A DNA stretch of 64,000 bases from NCBI RefSeq assembly GCF_030506365.1, contig NZ_CP073092.1:682001-746000 (forward strand), given 5' to 3'. Below are positions 1 through 8,718 of this stretch, piece after piece. The notes below the pieces were generated by a model, which worked only from the letters and a program-made list of their open reading frames with translations, searched no databases and was not told where the DNA came from. Numbering within the stretch: the first letter of the stretch is position 1; each line of letters begins with the position of its first letter. Both the position numbers and the translations under genes were made by a program. Source of the DNA: Corynebacterium tuberculostearicum (GTDB taxonomy: Bacteria > Actinomycetota > Actinomycetes > Mycobacteriales > Mycobacteriaceae).

Positions 1-1
1 T

Positions 2-2851
2 GGCGTGCTGACCACGGGCACCGAGGACTTCTTCCATGATGATTCCTACACCACCATCATTGAGGTCGGTGGGGCGCCGTCTTCGGCGCTGGGGGTACGC
101 GCCGAGCACGAAGGACTAAGCCTCGTGGCAGGGGAGCAGCTGCAGGTGGTCACCGCGGCAGGGGTGGAAGACCTCGGTTCTCCCGACGGAATGAGTACGG
201 CCGGCGCGACCTTGCTTGCGCGCAGTATGGCCTCCTACCGCCGCCCCGATAGCACTTCTGGCAGGCGCGGCAGTGACCTTATGGGCCTTCTGGGCTATCG
301 CGATGTGGAAGAGCTAGCGGCCAGTGGCATGTGGCATGGCCGAGAGGGTTCGGCGCGTCTCATGGTGCCCATCGGCATCGATACGGTGGGCCAGCCCGTC
401 ACGGTAGATCTCAAGGAATCTGCCCACGGCGGTATGGGCCCGCACGGCCTGTGCATCGGTGCGACTGGCAGCGGAAAGTCGGAGCTGCTGCGCACGCTTG
501 TCACCGCGCTGGCGGCTACCCATAGTCCGGACGAGCTCAATCTTGTGTTGGTGGATTTCAAGGGCGGCGCGACATTTTTAGGATGCGACCGCCTGCCGCA
601 TACTTCCGCGGTGATTACCAACCTGGAGGAGGAATCTACGCTGGTAGAACGCATGTATGATGCCATCTCCGGCGAGATGAACCGCCGCCAGGAGCTGCTG
701 CGCACCGCCGGAAACTTTGCCAATGTCGGCGAGTACAACTCCTCTGCCACCGCGGTGCGTGAGCACGGGCCGCTGCCGGCCTTGGTCATTGTGGTCGATG
801 AGTTCTCGGAGCTTTTGGGCCAGCACCCGGATTTCGCGGAACTCTTTGTCGCCGTCGGCCGCTTGGGGCGCAGTCTCCACGTGCACCTGCTTTTGGCCTC
901 CCAAAGGCTCGAAGAAGGCCGCTTGCGGGGGCTAGATTCCCACTTGTCCTACCGAATCGGCCTGAAAACCTTCTCCTCAGCGGAATCCCGCCAGGTATTG
1001 GGCGTGACCGATGCCTACCACCTGCCCGGCCAGCCTGGCGCGGGTTACCTCAAATCCGATGCCGAGGCCTTGACCCGCTTCCAAGCTTCTTATGTGTCTG
1101 GGCCTCTGCCGCGCCGGACGCTTGCCGACGCCTCCGTGGACCACCCCGCAGCGTCCCGCGGCCGCGTGCAGCTCTTTCATGGCTGGTCCCAGGAAGAGGA
1201 CAATACTAGCGCTGCGGTGGTTCTCGATGACTCCACCACTGTGCTTACCGAGGTCGTGCGCGCCGCGGCGGAAGAGGCTCACCTGCGCGATCAATCGGCG
1301 CACCGCATCTGGCTGCCGCCGCTACCGCCGGTCATTGAGCTATCCGCGTTGCCGGGGCTTTCCGGTGCAGATGACGCGGGTGCAGTCTCGCCCGCAGTGG
1401 ACCAAGGGTCGCTGCGCGCGCCCATCGGCATTATCGATAGGCCGTACTACCAACGCCAGGACGAGCTGATTATTGATTTCACCCAGCACGGCGGACACAT
1501 GGCCCTGTGTGGCGGTCCACAGTCCGGTAAATCGAGTGCGCTGCGCACGATCGTCTCTGCGCTAGCTCTACGGCATGATCCGCAGGCGGCACGCTTCTAC
1601 GTCATCGATCTTGGCGGCGGTCAGCTAGCATCCCTGGAGCGACTGCCCCACGTGGCCGGAGTTGCCGGGCGCGAGGAGGGCGAAAAGGTACGGCGCATCG
1701 TCGACGAAGTAGCTGGGTTTATCCGCCGTCCAGAACGGTGCGCAACCTTCCTTGTCATTGATGGCTGGCACCACATCGGTACCTCGAATGCGGAGTTTGA
1801 AGACATAGCGGAGAAGGTTACCGAGATCGTCGCCGATGGCGCCTCCGCCCACGTGCACGTCATCATTGCCACTTCGCGGTGGACCACGATGCGCCCCGCT
1901 ATCCGCGATCTCATTGCCAACCGCCTCGAGCTGCGCCTAGGCGAGGCCTTGGATTCGCTCATCGACCGCAAACTACAGCAAAAGCTTCCCTGCGCGCCGG
2001 GCCGCGGGCTCACCTTGACGGGTGAGAATATGCTCTTAGCTCGCACCTCTAACCAGGACATCGCTCACATCTGCCGCGTTCATGCGGAGGCTCAGCCGGT
2101 TCCTCAGCTCAAGATGCTGCCCGCCGTGCTTACCCCGGCCGCACTCGCAGCTCAAGGGGATGTTCCCGCCGGTGAGATCGCCTGGGGCATCGGCGGGCGC
2201 GACCTCGATACGCTGACCTGGAATCCGTCGCGCGAGCCGCACCTAGTGGCAATCGGGGCGCAGGGGTGTGGCAAGTCCACCTTCCTGGCGCAGGTCATGC
2301 GCGGTATTAGCGCTTTTGCGAGGGAAGACGCCCGGCTCGTGGTCATCGACCAGCGCCGAGCCCACCTAGGAACCTTGGACCAGAACATGGTTGCTGCCTA
2401 CGCCGCGACGCAGTCGAGTGCGCAAGAGACCATTGTCGATACAGTCCGGACCCTGGAATCTCGCCTGCCTGGCCCGGACATTACCCCGGCGCAGCTCGCC
2501 GCACGAGATTGGTGGCAGGGCCCAGATATTTACCTAGTCATCGATGATGCGGACCTGCTGAGCGATATTGCCCTCTCGCCACTGCTGGAATTGCTCCCAC
2601 ATGCCCGCGACATTGGCTTGCACCTTGTTATCGCTCGCAAATCCGGCGGCATCGGCCGTGCCCTCTTTGGCCAATTCTTTTCCGCGGTGCGCGATCTGCA
2701 GCCGGCGCTGTTGCTTTTCGACGCCGACCGGGACGAAGGAACCATCTTCGGACTCAAGCCCTGCCACCAACCACCCGGCCGCGGTCAGTGGAGCATCCGC
2801 GGTGAAAACCTCGGCGTCGCCCAAGCGGTGTACCTAGAAGGAGAGAAGTAA
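2..2851 (+). CDS. eccC: EccC, type VII (ESX-4) secretion ATPase, 5'-truncated by window
   Basis: Seen: the frame is open from base 2, so the true start lies upstream and only about 949 residues are visible. Three FtsK/SpoIIIE-type ATPase modules follow each other: Walker A GATGSGKSELL near residue 154 with VVDEF downstream, GGPQSGKSSAL near 503, and GAQGCGKSTFL near 752 with VIDDAD. Family knowledge: EccC is the membrane-bound motor of ESX secretion; its first ATPase module is the active one and the C-terminal modules bind WXG100 substrates. The missing part should be the N-terminal membrane region. The stop is followed directly by the Rv3446c-like gene and then the WXG100 pair, which is the mycobacterial ESX-4 order next to rplM-rpsI. 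Confidence 0.93.
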   Translation, partial: GVLTTGTEDFFHDDSYTTIIEVGGAPSSALGVRAEHEGLSLVAGEQLQVVTAAGVEDLGSPDGMSTAGATLLARSMASYRRPDSTSGRRGSDLMGLLGYRDVEELAASGMWHGREGSARLMVPIGIDTVGQPVTVDLKESAHGGMGPHGLCIGATGSGKSELLRTLVTALAATHSPDELNLVLVDFKGGATFLGCDRLPHTSAVITNLEEESTLVERMYDAISGEMNRRQELLRTAGNFANVGEYNSSATAVREHGPLPALVIVVDEFSELLGQHPDFAELFVAVGRLGRSLHVHLLLASQRLEEGRLRGLDSHLSYRIGLKTFSSAESRQVLGVTDAYHLPGQPGAGYLKSDAEALTRFQASYVSGPLPRRTLADASVDHPAASRGRVQLFHGWSQEEDNTSAAVVLDDSTTVLTEVVRAAAEEAHLRDQSAHRIWLPPLPPVIELSALPGLSGADDAGAVSPAVDQGSLRAPIGIIDRPYYQRQDELIIDFTQHGGHMALCGGPQSGKSSALRTIVSALALRHDPQAARFYVIDLGGGQLASLERLPHVAGVAGREEGEKVRRIVDEVAGFIRRPERCATFLVIDGWHHIGTSNAEFEDIAEKVTEIVADGASAHVHVIIATSRWTTMRPAIRDLIANRLELRLGEALDSLIDRKLQQKLPCAPGRGLTLTGENMLLARTSNQDIAHICRVHAEAQPVPQLKMLPAVLTPAALAAQGDVPAGEIAWGIGGRDLDTLTWNPSREPHLVAIGAQGCGKSTFLAQVMRGISAFAREDARLVVIDQRRAHLGTLDQNMVAAYAATQSSAQETIVDTVRTLESRLPGPDITPAQLAARDWWQGPDIYLVIDDADLLSDIALSPLLELLPHARDIGLHLVIARKSGGIGRALFGQFFSAVRDLQPALLLFDADRDEGTIFGLKPCHQPPGRGQWSIRGENLGVAQAVYLEGEK

Positions 2852-3976
2852 ATGACCACCAATCTCAGCGCGCATACGCCAACCGACACCCCTATCCCCA
2901 CCGGTGGGGAGACCACCGCAATCCCCATTACCGTTACCATCCTGGATGCGGCCACCATCTTTGAAGGGCCTGAAACGGTCTACCGTTATGACCTGCCGGG
3001 AACCGGCATTGTGGAAGGCTGGGCCTTAGGTCAAGTCATGGATCAGATATCCAAGATGGCGGGACCGTCCTGGCCCGACGTGGAAGCCTGCGTGGTGGCA
3101 GACTCTTCCGGCACGGACATTGCGCAGGAAGCCACCTCCATCATCTGCCGGCAATTGGAAGTCACGGGTGTGCGCCTCATCGACCCAGAACCAACCGTCT
3201 CCCCGCTAGCTGCCCCGGACCCACTCGGTCCGCCTCCTCACCCGGTTCCTGAAGTCACGGATTCGGCACCTCCCACTACGGTGATGGAGGCGCCTGCCTA
3301 CGACGAGCCGGTAACGCCACGCTGGACCGACCGCCTGCGCGGTTGGCTCGGGGCCATCGATATCTTTCATGTCGCAATCGCTGTGGTCATTATCGCCGTA
3401 GCCGGAGCTTCCTGGTGGGCTATCGGTGCCCAAGCTTCAGGTGAAGGCGACGCTGCTTCGGATACCGCGCGCCCGCAACCCCGCGCCGCCGCGCCAAGCC
3501 GCGAGGAAGCAGCGGAGTCCGCGCCAGCCTCGCCACAACCGGGAATGCCAGGCGCGTCAGATTCCGGCAGCGACGAATTGAACCCAGGCGAAAAGCGCTT
3601 AGACGTGGAAGGAATGTCAGTAGTAGTCCCCAGTGGGTTCCACACCAAGGTAGAAGATGGTCTGGTCACCGCCACCGGGAAAGACCCGAACCTACGCATC
3701 CTGCTGGCGGCGGATGAGATGTTTAACGTGCCGGCGGATGCCCTGTTCAAAGAAATTCACGCGCAGGTCGACGAAGATCCGACGCTTCGCGATGCCACCG
3801 ATGAAGCAGGGCGCCTGACCTATACCGAAGACCCCGGGGACGGCTCCTTGGTGGAATGGACCACTTGGGAAGACCGAGGCCACCAGATGTCCGTGGGGTG
3901 CCATACCCGGCATAACTCCAACGCCGTTCAAAAGGCTGCCTGCCGCATGGCCACGGAAAGTCTGGTTAAAAAATAG
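2852..3976 (+). CDS. Type VII secretion-associated protein, Rv3446c-like
   Basis: A 374-residue protein starting one base after the eccC stop, so the two are co-transcribed and probably translationally coupled. Residues 1-110 form a soluble domain, followed by a Pro-rich stretch. A single membrane segment lies near residues 169-191, then an Ala/Pro/Ser-rich linker and a C-terminal domain of about 130 residues. Position and architecture match the type VII secretion-associated Rv3446c family of ESX-4 loci. Its biochemical role is unknown; it is presumably a membrane accessory of the secretion machine. There is no signal-peptide cleavage site and no enzymatic motif that I can recognise. Confidence 0.8.
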   Translation: MTTNLSAHTPTDTPIPTGGETTAIPITVTILDAATIFEGPETVYRYDLPGTGIVEGWALGQVMDQISKMAGPSWPDVEACVVADSSGTDIAQEATSIICRQLEVTGVRLIDPEPTVSPLAAPDPLGPPPHPVPEVTDSAPPTTVMEAPAYDEPVTPRWTDRLRGWLGAIDIFHVAIAVVIIAVAGASWWAIGAQASGEGDAASDTARPQPRAAAPSREEAAESAPASPQPGMPGASDSGSDELNPGEKRLDVEGMSVVVPSGFHTKVEDGLVTATGKDPNLRILLAADEMFNVPADALFKEIHAQVDEDPTLRDATDEAGRLTYTEDPGDGSLVEWTTWEDRGHQMSVGCHTRHNSNAVQKAACRMATESLVKK

Positions 3977-3999
3977 TCTCAAAAACTTTGCCTCAGCCA

Positions 4000-4026
4000 G
4001 GAACCGTTTGGCGGAAAGTTCAGTCC
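4000..4026 (+). promoter_or_regulatory. ECF-sigma-type promoter of the WXG100 pair
   Basis: GGAACC (4000-4005), a 17-base spacer, then GTCC (4023-4026). This is the GGAAC/GTC pattern of ECF sigma factor promoters. The same hexamers, spacer length and flanking bases recur at 8329-8355. In both copies GTCC is followed by AATRAAGGTGAGAA and, further on, GGGGGAAATACAC or GGGGGAATACAC. In mycobacteria SigM controls ESX-4 genes through this promoter class; assigning SigM here is inference. Confidence 0.6.
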
Positions 4027-4118
4027 AATAAAGGTGAGAAAGCACAGATGCGAAGCACAGCTGCTTTTTCGGGGGAAATACACACAATCTCATCCGCCCT
4101 AAGGAGGGGCGCACTCTT

Positions 4119-4433
4119 ATGTCTCAGACTTTCAAGACACAAGCCGATGTCATGGTTGCCACCGCTGGCAAAGTCGATAACACCAACGATGAAGTCCAAG
4201 GCGAGCTCACCCGCCTGCAGGGCGTCGTCGACTCCGTCCGTGGCAGCTGGGTTGGCCAGGCGCAGGTCTCCTTCGATGACCTGATGCAGCGCTACAACAC
4301 CTCTGCACAGCAGCTGCGCGAGGCCTTGGCCTCTATCTCTGACAATATCCGCAGCAACGCCCACAACTTCGACAACGTGGAAGCAGAAAACACCCAGGCA
4401 TTCTCCAACGTGGGCGGCGGCCTCGCCCTCTAA
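4119..4433 (+). CDS. WXG100 family protein (ESX-4 substrate, CFP-10/EsxB-like)
   Basis: A 104-residue helical-hairpin protein, the usual WXG100 length, with the turn motif WVG (SWVGQAQ) near residue 48. ATG follows AAGGAGG at a normal distance. WXG100 proteins are secreted as heterodimers by ESX systems; the partner is the gene 69 bases downstream. The position between the Rv3446c-like gene and rplM corresponds to esxU/esxT of mycobacterial ESX-4. Which partner carries the export signal cannot be decided by eye. Expression is probably driven by the ECF-type promoter at 4000-4026. Confidence 0.88.
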   Translation: MSQTFKTQADVMVATAGKVDNTNDEVQGELTRLQGVVDSVRGSWVGQAQVSFDDLMQRYNTSAQQLREALASISDNIRSNAHNFDNVEAENTQAFSNVGGGLAL

Positions 4434-4502
4434 ACCGCACCGCACACTTCACTACTCCGCAGCCCAAAAGCTATAGATTCACAGAAGGGAATCAACCACC
4501 AC

Positions 4503-4790
4503 ATGTCCGAGATCAAGTACGAATTCGGTGCCATTTCTTCCGCCGCAGCCGACATCAACGCCACCTCTGGTCGCATCAACAGCACCTTGGCGGACCTGAA
4601 GGCGCGCCTACAGCCGATGGTAAGCACCTGGGAGGGTGAGTCCGCCGTGGCTTATAACCAAGCGCAGGCCAAGTGGGACAAGGCGTCCCAGGAACTCAAC
4701 ACCGTGCTCGCCACCATCTCCAAGACCGTCGCGCAGGGCAACGATGCAATGAGCGACGTGAACCGTCGCGCCGCCGCAAGCTGGGGCTAA
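4503..4790 (+). CDS. WXG100 family protein (ESX-4 substrate, ESAT-6/EsxA-like)
   Basis: 95 residues with the turn motif WEG (STWEGESAVAYNQ) at about residue 43 flanked by two amphipathic helices, typical of ESAT-6 family proteins. ATG is preceded by GAAGGGA. It lies 69 bases after the first WXG100 gene and should form the 1:1 heterodimer with it for export by the EccC-containing ESX-4 machine. No further T7SS gene follows; the next gene is ribosomal. Confidence 0.88.
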   Translation: MSEIKYEFGAISSAAADINATSGRINSTLADLKARLQPMVSTWEGESAVAYNQAQAKWDKASQELNTVLATISKTVAQGNDAMSDVNRRAAASWG

Positions 4791-4985
4791 ATCCACACCC
4801 TGATTGCACGGTTCCACGCTGTCCCAACCGGGGCTGCGGTGTCACTGACCACACCCGCGTGGCAGGAGGCGGACGCAGCCGCAGCCTTGGCCACGAAACC
4901 AGCGTGGCTACTCCTTTTCTAGTTCTATTCTCTTGCGATCTCTTCCACTCTTTGAAGTCGTACCTTTCTAGTCCGTACCCACGAG

Positions 4986-5040
4986 CCGGCACCTCCCGTT
5001 TGAGCCGCGGAAGGTGCCGGTTTCGGTGTTTTGGTTTTTG
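4986..5040 (+). terminator. Rho-independent terminator after the ESX locus
   Basis: CCGGCACCT (4986-4994) pairs with AGGTGCCGG (5012-5020), followed by TTTCGGTGTTTTGG. It separates the ESX locus from the ribosomal operon. The rest of the 4791-5195 gap holds no convincing gene; 5041-5195 is presumably the rplM promoter and leader. Confidence 0.75.
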
Positions 5041-5195
5041 GGCAGGTGAGCAAGTAGGGTAGGAAACCTATGTGTTCGCTCGTCGGCAAGCAGCTGGCGA
5101 AGCGCTCCCTGCAGGTCTCCACCGGCCGCTGTACGGGAGTGAATGGATGCTTAGCGCTGGCCGGCAGTTCCGAGACAGACTTTCAAGGAGTCAAA

Positions 5196-5639
5196 TTGTC
5201 TACTTTCCACCCAAAGAGCGGTGACATCACCCGCAAGTGGTACGTCATCGACGCTACTGATGTGGTGCTGGGCAAGCTCGCTTCCACCGTTGCAGACCTG
5301 CTGCGCGGCAAGCACAAGCCACAGTTCGCACCGAACGTTGATGCTGGTGACCACGTCATCATCATCAACGCTGACAAGATCCACGTTTCTTCCGTCAAGC
5401 GCGGCCGCGAGATGCGCTACCGCCACTCCGGTTACCCGGGCGGCCTGAAGTCCATGACCCTGGGTCAGTCTTTGGACGCCAACCCGGTTCGCGTTATCGA
5501 AGAATCCGTTGCCGGCATGATGCCGCACAACAAGCTCTCCCGCGCTTCCATCAAGAAGCTGCACGTCTTCGCAGGCGAAGAGCACCCGTACGCCGGCCAG
5601 AAGCCGGAAACCTTCGAGTTTAAGCAGGTGGCACAGTAA
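5196..5639 (+). CDS. rplM: 50S ribosomal protein L13
   Basis: 147 residues, the usual L13 length, starting [19 protein letters not shown]. The start is TTG at 5196, placed 5 bases after AAGGAG. A longer open frame from 5070 exists, but the extra 42 residues have no L13 character. L13 is an early-assembly protein of the large subunit. Its stop overlaps the rpsI ATG (TAATG), the conserved rplM-rpsI operon with translational coupling. Confidence 0.96.
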   Translation: MSTFHPKSGDITRKWYVIDATDVVLGKLASTVADLLRGKHKPQFAPNVDAGDHVIIINADKIHVSSVKRGREMRYRHSGYPGGLKSMTLGQSLDANPVRVIEESVAGMMPHNKLSRASIKKLHVFAGEEHPYAGQKPETFEFKQVAQ

Positions 5640-6172
5640 TGTCTGAGCAGAACATCGACAACAACGTAGCCGACGCTGCTGACATCGCTGCAGCAAGCGC
5701 CGCTACCGAAGAGTTCACCAACACCATCGGTGATTCCATCGCACCGGCCGAGACCGAAGAGGTCGAGGCTGCCGCTCCGGTACACGAGGGCCCGATCCAG
5801 ACCGTCGGTCGCCGTAAGCGCGCCGTCGCACGTGTTCGCCTCGTTGCTGGCTCCGGCCAGATTGTGGTTAACGGCCGCGAGTTCGGCGAGTACTTCCCGA
5901 ACAAGCTGCACCAGCAGGATATCCTCACTCCGCTGACCCTGCTGGAGCGCGAGAACCAGTTCGACCTCAAGGTCACCGTCAACGGTGGCGGCCCGACCGG
6001 TCAGGCTGGCGCCCTGCGTCTGGCTATCGCTCGTGCACTGAACATCTACAACCCGGCTGACCGCACCGCCCTCAAGAAGGCTGGTCTGCTCACCCGAGAT
6101 GCTCGTGCAGTTGAGCGTAAGAAGGCTGGTCTGCACAAGGCACGTCGCGCACCGCAGTACTCCAAGCGTTAA
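5639..6172 (+). CDS. rpsI: 30S ribosomal protein S9
   Basis: 177 residues. The C-terminal two thirds is the S9 domain, ending in the basic tail RRAPQYSKR that reaches the P-site tRNA. The N-terminal ~50 residues are an acidic Ala/Glu-rich extension, as in other corynebacterial and mycobacterial S9 proteins. ATG overlaps the rplM stop by one base. A strong terminator follows at 6205-6247. Confidence 0.96.
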   Translation: MSEQNIDNNVADAADIAAASAATEEFTNTIGDSIAPAETEEVEAAAPVHEGPIQTVGRRKRAVARVRLVAGSGQIVVNGREFGEYFPNKLHQQDILTPLTLLERENQFDLKVTVNGGGPTGQAGALRLAIARALNIYNPADRTALKKAGLLTRDARAVERKKAGLHKARRAPQYSKR

Positions 6173-6204
6173 TCTCGCTTATACTGCGCGCGCAAGCGCT
6201 ACGC

Positions 6205-6247
6205 AAAGCCGCTGCTTCCTTTGGGAGGCGGCGGCTTTCGTCGTTTT
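6205..6247 (+). terminator. Terminator of rplM-rpsI
   Basis: AAAGCCGCTGCTTCC pairs with GGGAGGCGGCGGCTTT across a short T loop (one G-T pair and small irregularities), followed by CGTCGTTTT. Confidence 0.8.
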
Positions 6248-6283
6248 GAGCTTCGGCAGAGGATAATGACACCTCTGCATAGT

Positions 6284-6301
6284 AGTACTATATGTGGTAC
6301 T
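6284..6301. promoter_or_regulatory. Inverted repeat upstream of hicA, candidate operator
   Basis: AGTAC (6284-6288) and GTACT (6297-6301) are separated by 8 A/T-rich bases, 8 bases before the hicA GTG. HicB-type antitoxins usually repress their own promoter through a palindrome in this position. The arms are short, so this is suggestive only. Confidence 0.3.
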
Positions 6302-6309
6302 GATTAATT

Positions 6310-6569
6310 GTGGGTAGCAGCGTAGAAGAAATCTTGGCCAAAATGAAAAGAAGCCCAGTGAACATAGCTTTTTCGGATCTAGTAAGTGTGTGTGACTATT
6401 TTTTGAACGAAGAAGCAGCAAAGGTACGTCGCATAGAACTTATAAGACGCCATGGCGTGGAGATCCCCGAGTGAATATTCAGAACGCGAAAGGAAAAGCG
6501 AAAGCTTACCAAGTTCGCCAAGTTCTTAAAGCGGTACAGAAACTACAAAGCGAGCAAGAAAGAAGATAA
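6310..6569 (+). pseudogene. HicA-like toxin, frameshifted at a T6 run
   Basis: From GTG 6310 the frame reads VGSSVEEILAKMKRSPVN and reaches Cys-Asp-Tyr at 6391-6399, then hits a run of six T and leaves the family pattern. Stepping back one base at the run restores the HicA core: Phe-Phe, then GTSHRTYKTPW, then GDPRVNIQNAKGKAKAYQVR, ending at TAA 6567-6569, two bases before the antitoxin ATG. The combined product would be about 86 residues with the His (SHR) expected of HicA RNases. The run is T TTT TTG in the upstream frame, a -1 slippery heptamer. A single T deletion, a sequencing error or programmed -1 frameshifting all fit. Lower GC than the flanking genes points to acquisition. Confidence 0.75.
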
Positions 6570-6571
6570 AA

Positions 6572-6898
6572 ATGGACGTCAGCAAATACACCTATCAAGT
6601 CTTCTGGTCTGAAGAGGACAATGAGTTCGTGGCGACGGTTGCCGAGTTTCCTTCACTATCGTGGCTGGATTCTGATCGTAGCTGTGCAGAGCAGGAACTT
6701 CTGAAGTTGGTCGCGGAAGTAGTAGAAGATATGCAGGTTTCAGGGGAAGTCATCCCACAACCGCTGGGGGCTCGTTCATATTCGGGAAAATTCAACGTTC
6801 GAACCTCTCCGTCGCTGCATCGCAAACTAGTAATGGAAGCTAGGACGGAAGGAATTTCACTCAACGCATTGATAAACCAGAAGCTTGCCTCCGCCTAG
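6572..6898 (+). CDS. HicB-like antitoxin
   Basis: 108 residues. The N-terminal half (YTYQVFWSEEDNEFVATVAE) is the partially degraded RNase-H-like HicB fold that caps the HicA toxin. The C-terminal ~45 residues (TSPSLHRKLVMEARTEGISL) form a ribbon-helix-helix DNA-binding domain. It starts two bases after the toxin stop, so the pair is one operon in toxin-antitoxin order. It is intact although the toxin frame is broken. It should neutralise the toxin and repress the operon. Confidence 0.82.
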   Translation: MDVSKYTYQVFWSEEDNEFVATVAEFPSLSWLDSDRSCAEQELLKLVAEVVEDMQVSGEVIPQPLGARSYSGKFNVRTSPSLHRKLVMEARTEGISLNALINQKLASA

Positions 6899-6909
6899 AC
6901 CGCCCCAAC

Positions 6910-6948
6910 ATGCAATCGATGGGCACAGGAGTGCATAATTGATTGCAT
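6910..6948 (+). promoter_or_regulatory. glmM promoter inside an 8-bp inverted repeat
   Basis: A -10-like CATAAT (6934-6939) lies 7 bases before the glmM ATG at 6947. No Shine-Dalgarno sequence is present, so the mRNA is probably leaderless. The element is enclosed by a perfect inverted repeat, ATGCAATC (6910-6917) and GATTGCAT (6941-6948), whose right arm contains the start codon; this may be an operator. Confidence 0.45.
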
Positions 6949-8290
6949 GACTCGACTTTTTGGAACCGATGGCGTTCGCGGCCTCGCGAACAAGAAGCTG
7001 ACCCCAATTCTGGCCTTGCAACTAGGCCAGGCCGCTGCAGAGGTATTTACCGCCAAGCGCGAATCCTATGAGCGCCAGCCGCTGGCCATTATTGGCCGCG
7101 ACCCGCGTGTTTCTGGCGAGATGCTGGATGCAGCGATTGCGTCCGGGCTGGCTTCCCGCGGCGTGGACGTGGTGCGCGTGGGCGTGCTGCCGACGCCGGC
7201 GATTGCCTACCTGACGGATGACTATGGTGCGGATTTGGGCGTGATGATTTCCGCCTCCCACAACCCGATGCCAGACAACGGCATCAAGTTCTTCTCCGCA
7301 GGTGGTAAGAAGCTACCAGACGAGGTAGAAGATCAGATTCAGGCCACCATGGAAAACCTCACCGAGGATGGCCCGACCGGCACCAAGTTGGGCCGCATCA
7401 TCTCGGAGGCTCCGGACGGACGCGAGCGCTACCTCAACCACTTGAAGGAAGTGGTCTCCACCGACCTGGGCGGCATCAAGGTGGTCGTAGACACCGCCAA
7501 TGGTGCGGCCTCCAAGGTTGCTCCGATCGCTTACGAGGCGGCTGGTGCAGAGGTTATTGCTATCCACAACAAGCCGAATGCCTTCAATATTAATGAGGAC
7601 TGCGGTTCGACACACATTGAAAAGGCACAGGCGGCCGTCGTCGAGCATGGCGCCGATCTAGGCCTGGCACACGATGGCGACGCCGACCGTTGCCTGGCTG
7701 TGGATGCCGAGGGCAATGTTGTGGACGGTGACCAGATTATGGCCCTGCTGGCCGTAGGCATGAAGGAGGATAATGACCTGCGCTACAACACTCTGGTAGC
7801 AACCGTCATGTCTAACCTGGGCCTGAAGCTAGCCATGCAGGAGCAAGGCATTGAGGTGCGCCACACCGCAGTAGGCGACCGATACGTGCTGGAAGAGCTT
7901 AACCGCGGCGATTTCTCCTTGGGCGGCGAGCAGTCTGGTCACGTCGTGTTGCCAGATGATTGCACGACTGGTGACGGCACGCTTACTGGCCTGTCCATCA
8001 TGGCGCGCATGGCTAAGTCCGGGAAGTCCCTAAAGGAATTGGCATCGGTAATGACCGTGCTGCCACAGGTGCTCATTAACGTGCCGGTTTCTGATAAGGG
8101 CGTCATCATGGACGCCCCCGAGGTACAAGAAGCCATTGCCCAGGCCGAGGAAGAACTCGGCGAAACCGGCCGTGTTCTGTTGCGCCCCTCCGGCACTGAG
8201 GAGGTTTTCCGCGTCATGGTGGAGGCCGCCGATAAGGAGCAGGCCCGCAAGGTTGCCGGCAGGCTTTCCGCCATCGTTTCCTCGGTCTAG
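6947..8290 (+). CDS. glmM: Phosphoglucosamine mutase
   Basis: 447 residues, normal length. Converts glucosamine-6-phosphate to glucosamine-1-phosphate for UDP-GlcNAc and peptidoglycan. Visible motifs: the substrate/Mg region FGTDGVRG at the N-terminus, the phosphoserine loop [12 protein letters not shown], the metal-binding DGDADRC, and the phosphate-binding [12 protein letters not shown] near the C-terminus. It lies downstream of rpsI as in mycobacteria (Rv3441c) and only 6.4 kb from glmS, which makes its substrate. Confidence 0.97.
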   Translation: MTRLFGTDGVRGLANKKLTPILALQLGQAAAEVFTAKRESYERQPLAIIGRDPRVSGEMLDAAIASGLASRGVDVVRVGVLPTPAIAYLTDDYGADLGVMISASHNPMPDNGIKFFSAGGKKLPDEVEDQIQATMENLTEDGPTGTKLGRIISEAPDGRERYLNHLKEVVSTDLGGIKVVVDTANGAASKVAPIAYEAAGAEVIAIHNKPNAFNINEDCGSTHIEKAQAAVVEHGADLGLAHDGDADRCLAVDAEGNVVDGDQIMALLAVGMKEDNDLRYNTLVATVMSNLGLKLAMQEQGIEVRHTAVGDRYVLEELNRGDFSLGGEQSGHVVLPDDCTTGDGTLTGLSIMARMAKSGKSLKELASVMTVLPQVLINVPVSDKGVIMDAPEVQEAIAQAEEELGETGRVLLRPSGTEEVFRVMVEAADKEQARKVAGRLSAIVSSV

Positions 8291-8328
8291 CGCAACCGCC
8301 GGGTGCGGAAGAATTTTTGGCATCCTAG

Positions 8329-8355
8329 GGAACCATTTGGTGCAATCCCCAGTCC
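8329..8355 (+). promoter_or_regulatory. Second copy of the ESX-type ECF promoter
   Basis: GGAACC (8329-8334), 17 bases, GTCC (8352-8355), followed by AATGAAGGTGAGAA and then GGGGGAATACACC just before the GTG at 8404. Base-for-base this is a close relative of 4000-4026 upstream of the WXG100 pair, with TTTGG after the -35 and CA before GTCC conserved too. It links the 8404-10738 cluster to the ESX locus by regulation. Confidence 0.6.
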
Positions 8356-8403
8356 AATGAAGGTGAGAACTTTTACCGCATATGGATTTGGGGGAATACA
8401 CCA

Positions 8404-8718
8404 GTGTCTGAGGTTTTTCTTCGCCCCTCGGAGGCGATGTCCGCACTACGGCAGGTCGTAGCCGATAACGACGAACAACGCGATGCCCACCGGGCCGAGG
8501 TACCGGATTTTCCGGTGGCCGCAGCGGGACGCAACTTTGGCGGCCACGGTGAGCGCATTCGCGATGTCTTGGTGCGCATCCATGAGCGCGGCGGGCAGAG
8601 GTTGGATAATTTATCCGCCACCGCCCACGCCGCTCATGAACAGGTGCGCGCCTTTGCCGATTTTGATGAGTCCTTCGGCAGCTCATTTGCGCGCGGCGGG
8701 GAGGCGGACAGCAAGTGA
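8404..8718 (+). CDS. WXG100-sized helical protein, possible T7SS-linked protein
   Basis: 104 residues, no family recognised with certainty. Size and predicted two-helix layout (SALRQVVADNDEQRDAH, then GERIRDVLVRIHERGG and LDNLSATAHAAHEQVRAF) resemble WXG100/ESX-associated proteins, but there is no W-x-G turn. GTG is taken as start because nothing else fits after the promoter. Its stop overlaps the next GTG (GTGA), so the two are translationally coupled. The shared ECF-type promoter with the WXG100 pair suggests a type VII substrate or chaperone; this is inference. Confidence 0.6.
   Translation: MSEVFLRPSEAMSALRQVVADNDEQRDAHRAEVPDFPVAAAGRNFGGHGERIRDVLVRIHERGGQRLDNLSATAHAAHEQVRAFADFDESFGSSFARGGEADSK

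Noticed and set aside
5070..5195. In-frame upstream extension of rplM from GTG/ATG-like codons at 5070
   Set aside because: The extra 42 residues are not L13-like; TTG 5196 has AAGGAG at the right distance and gives the normal 147-residue length.
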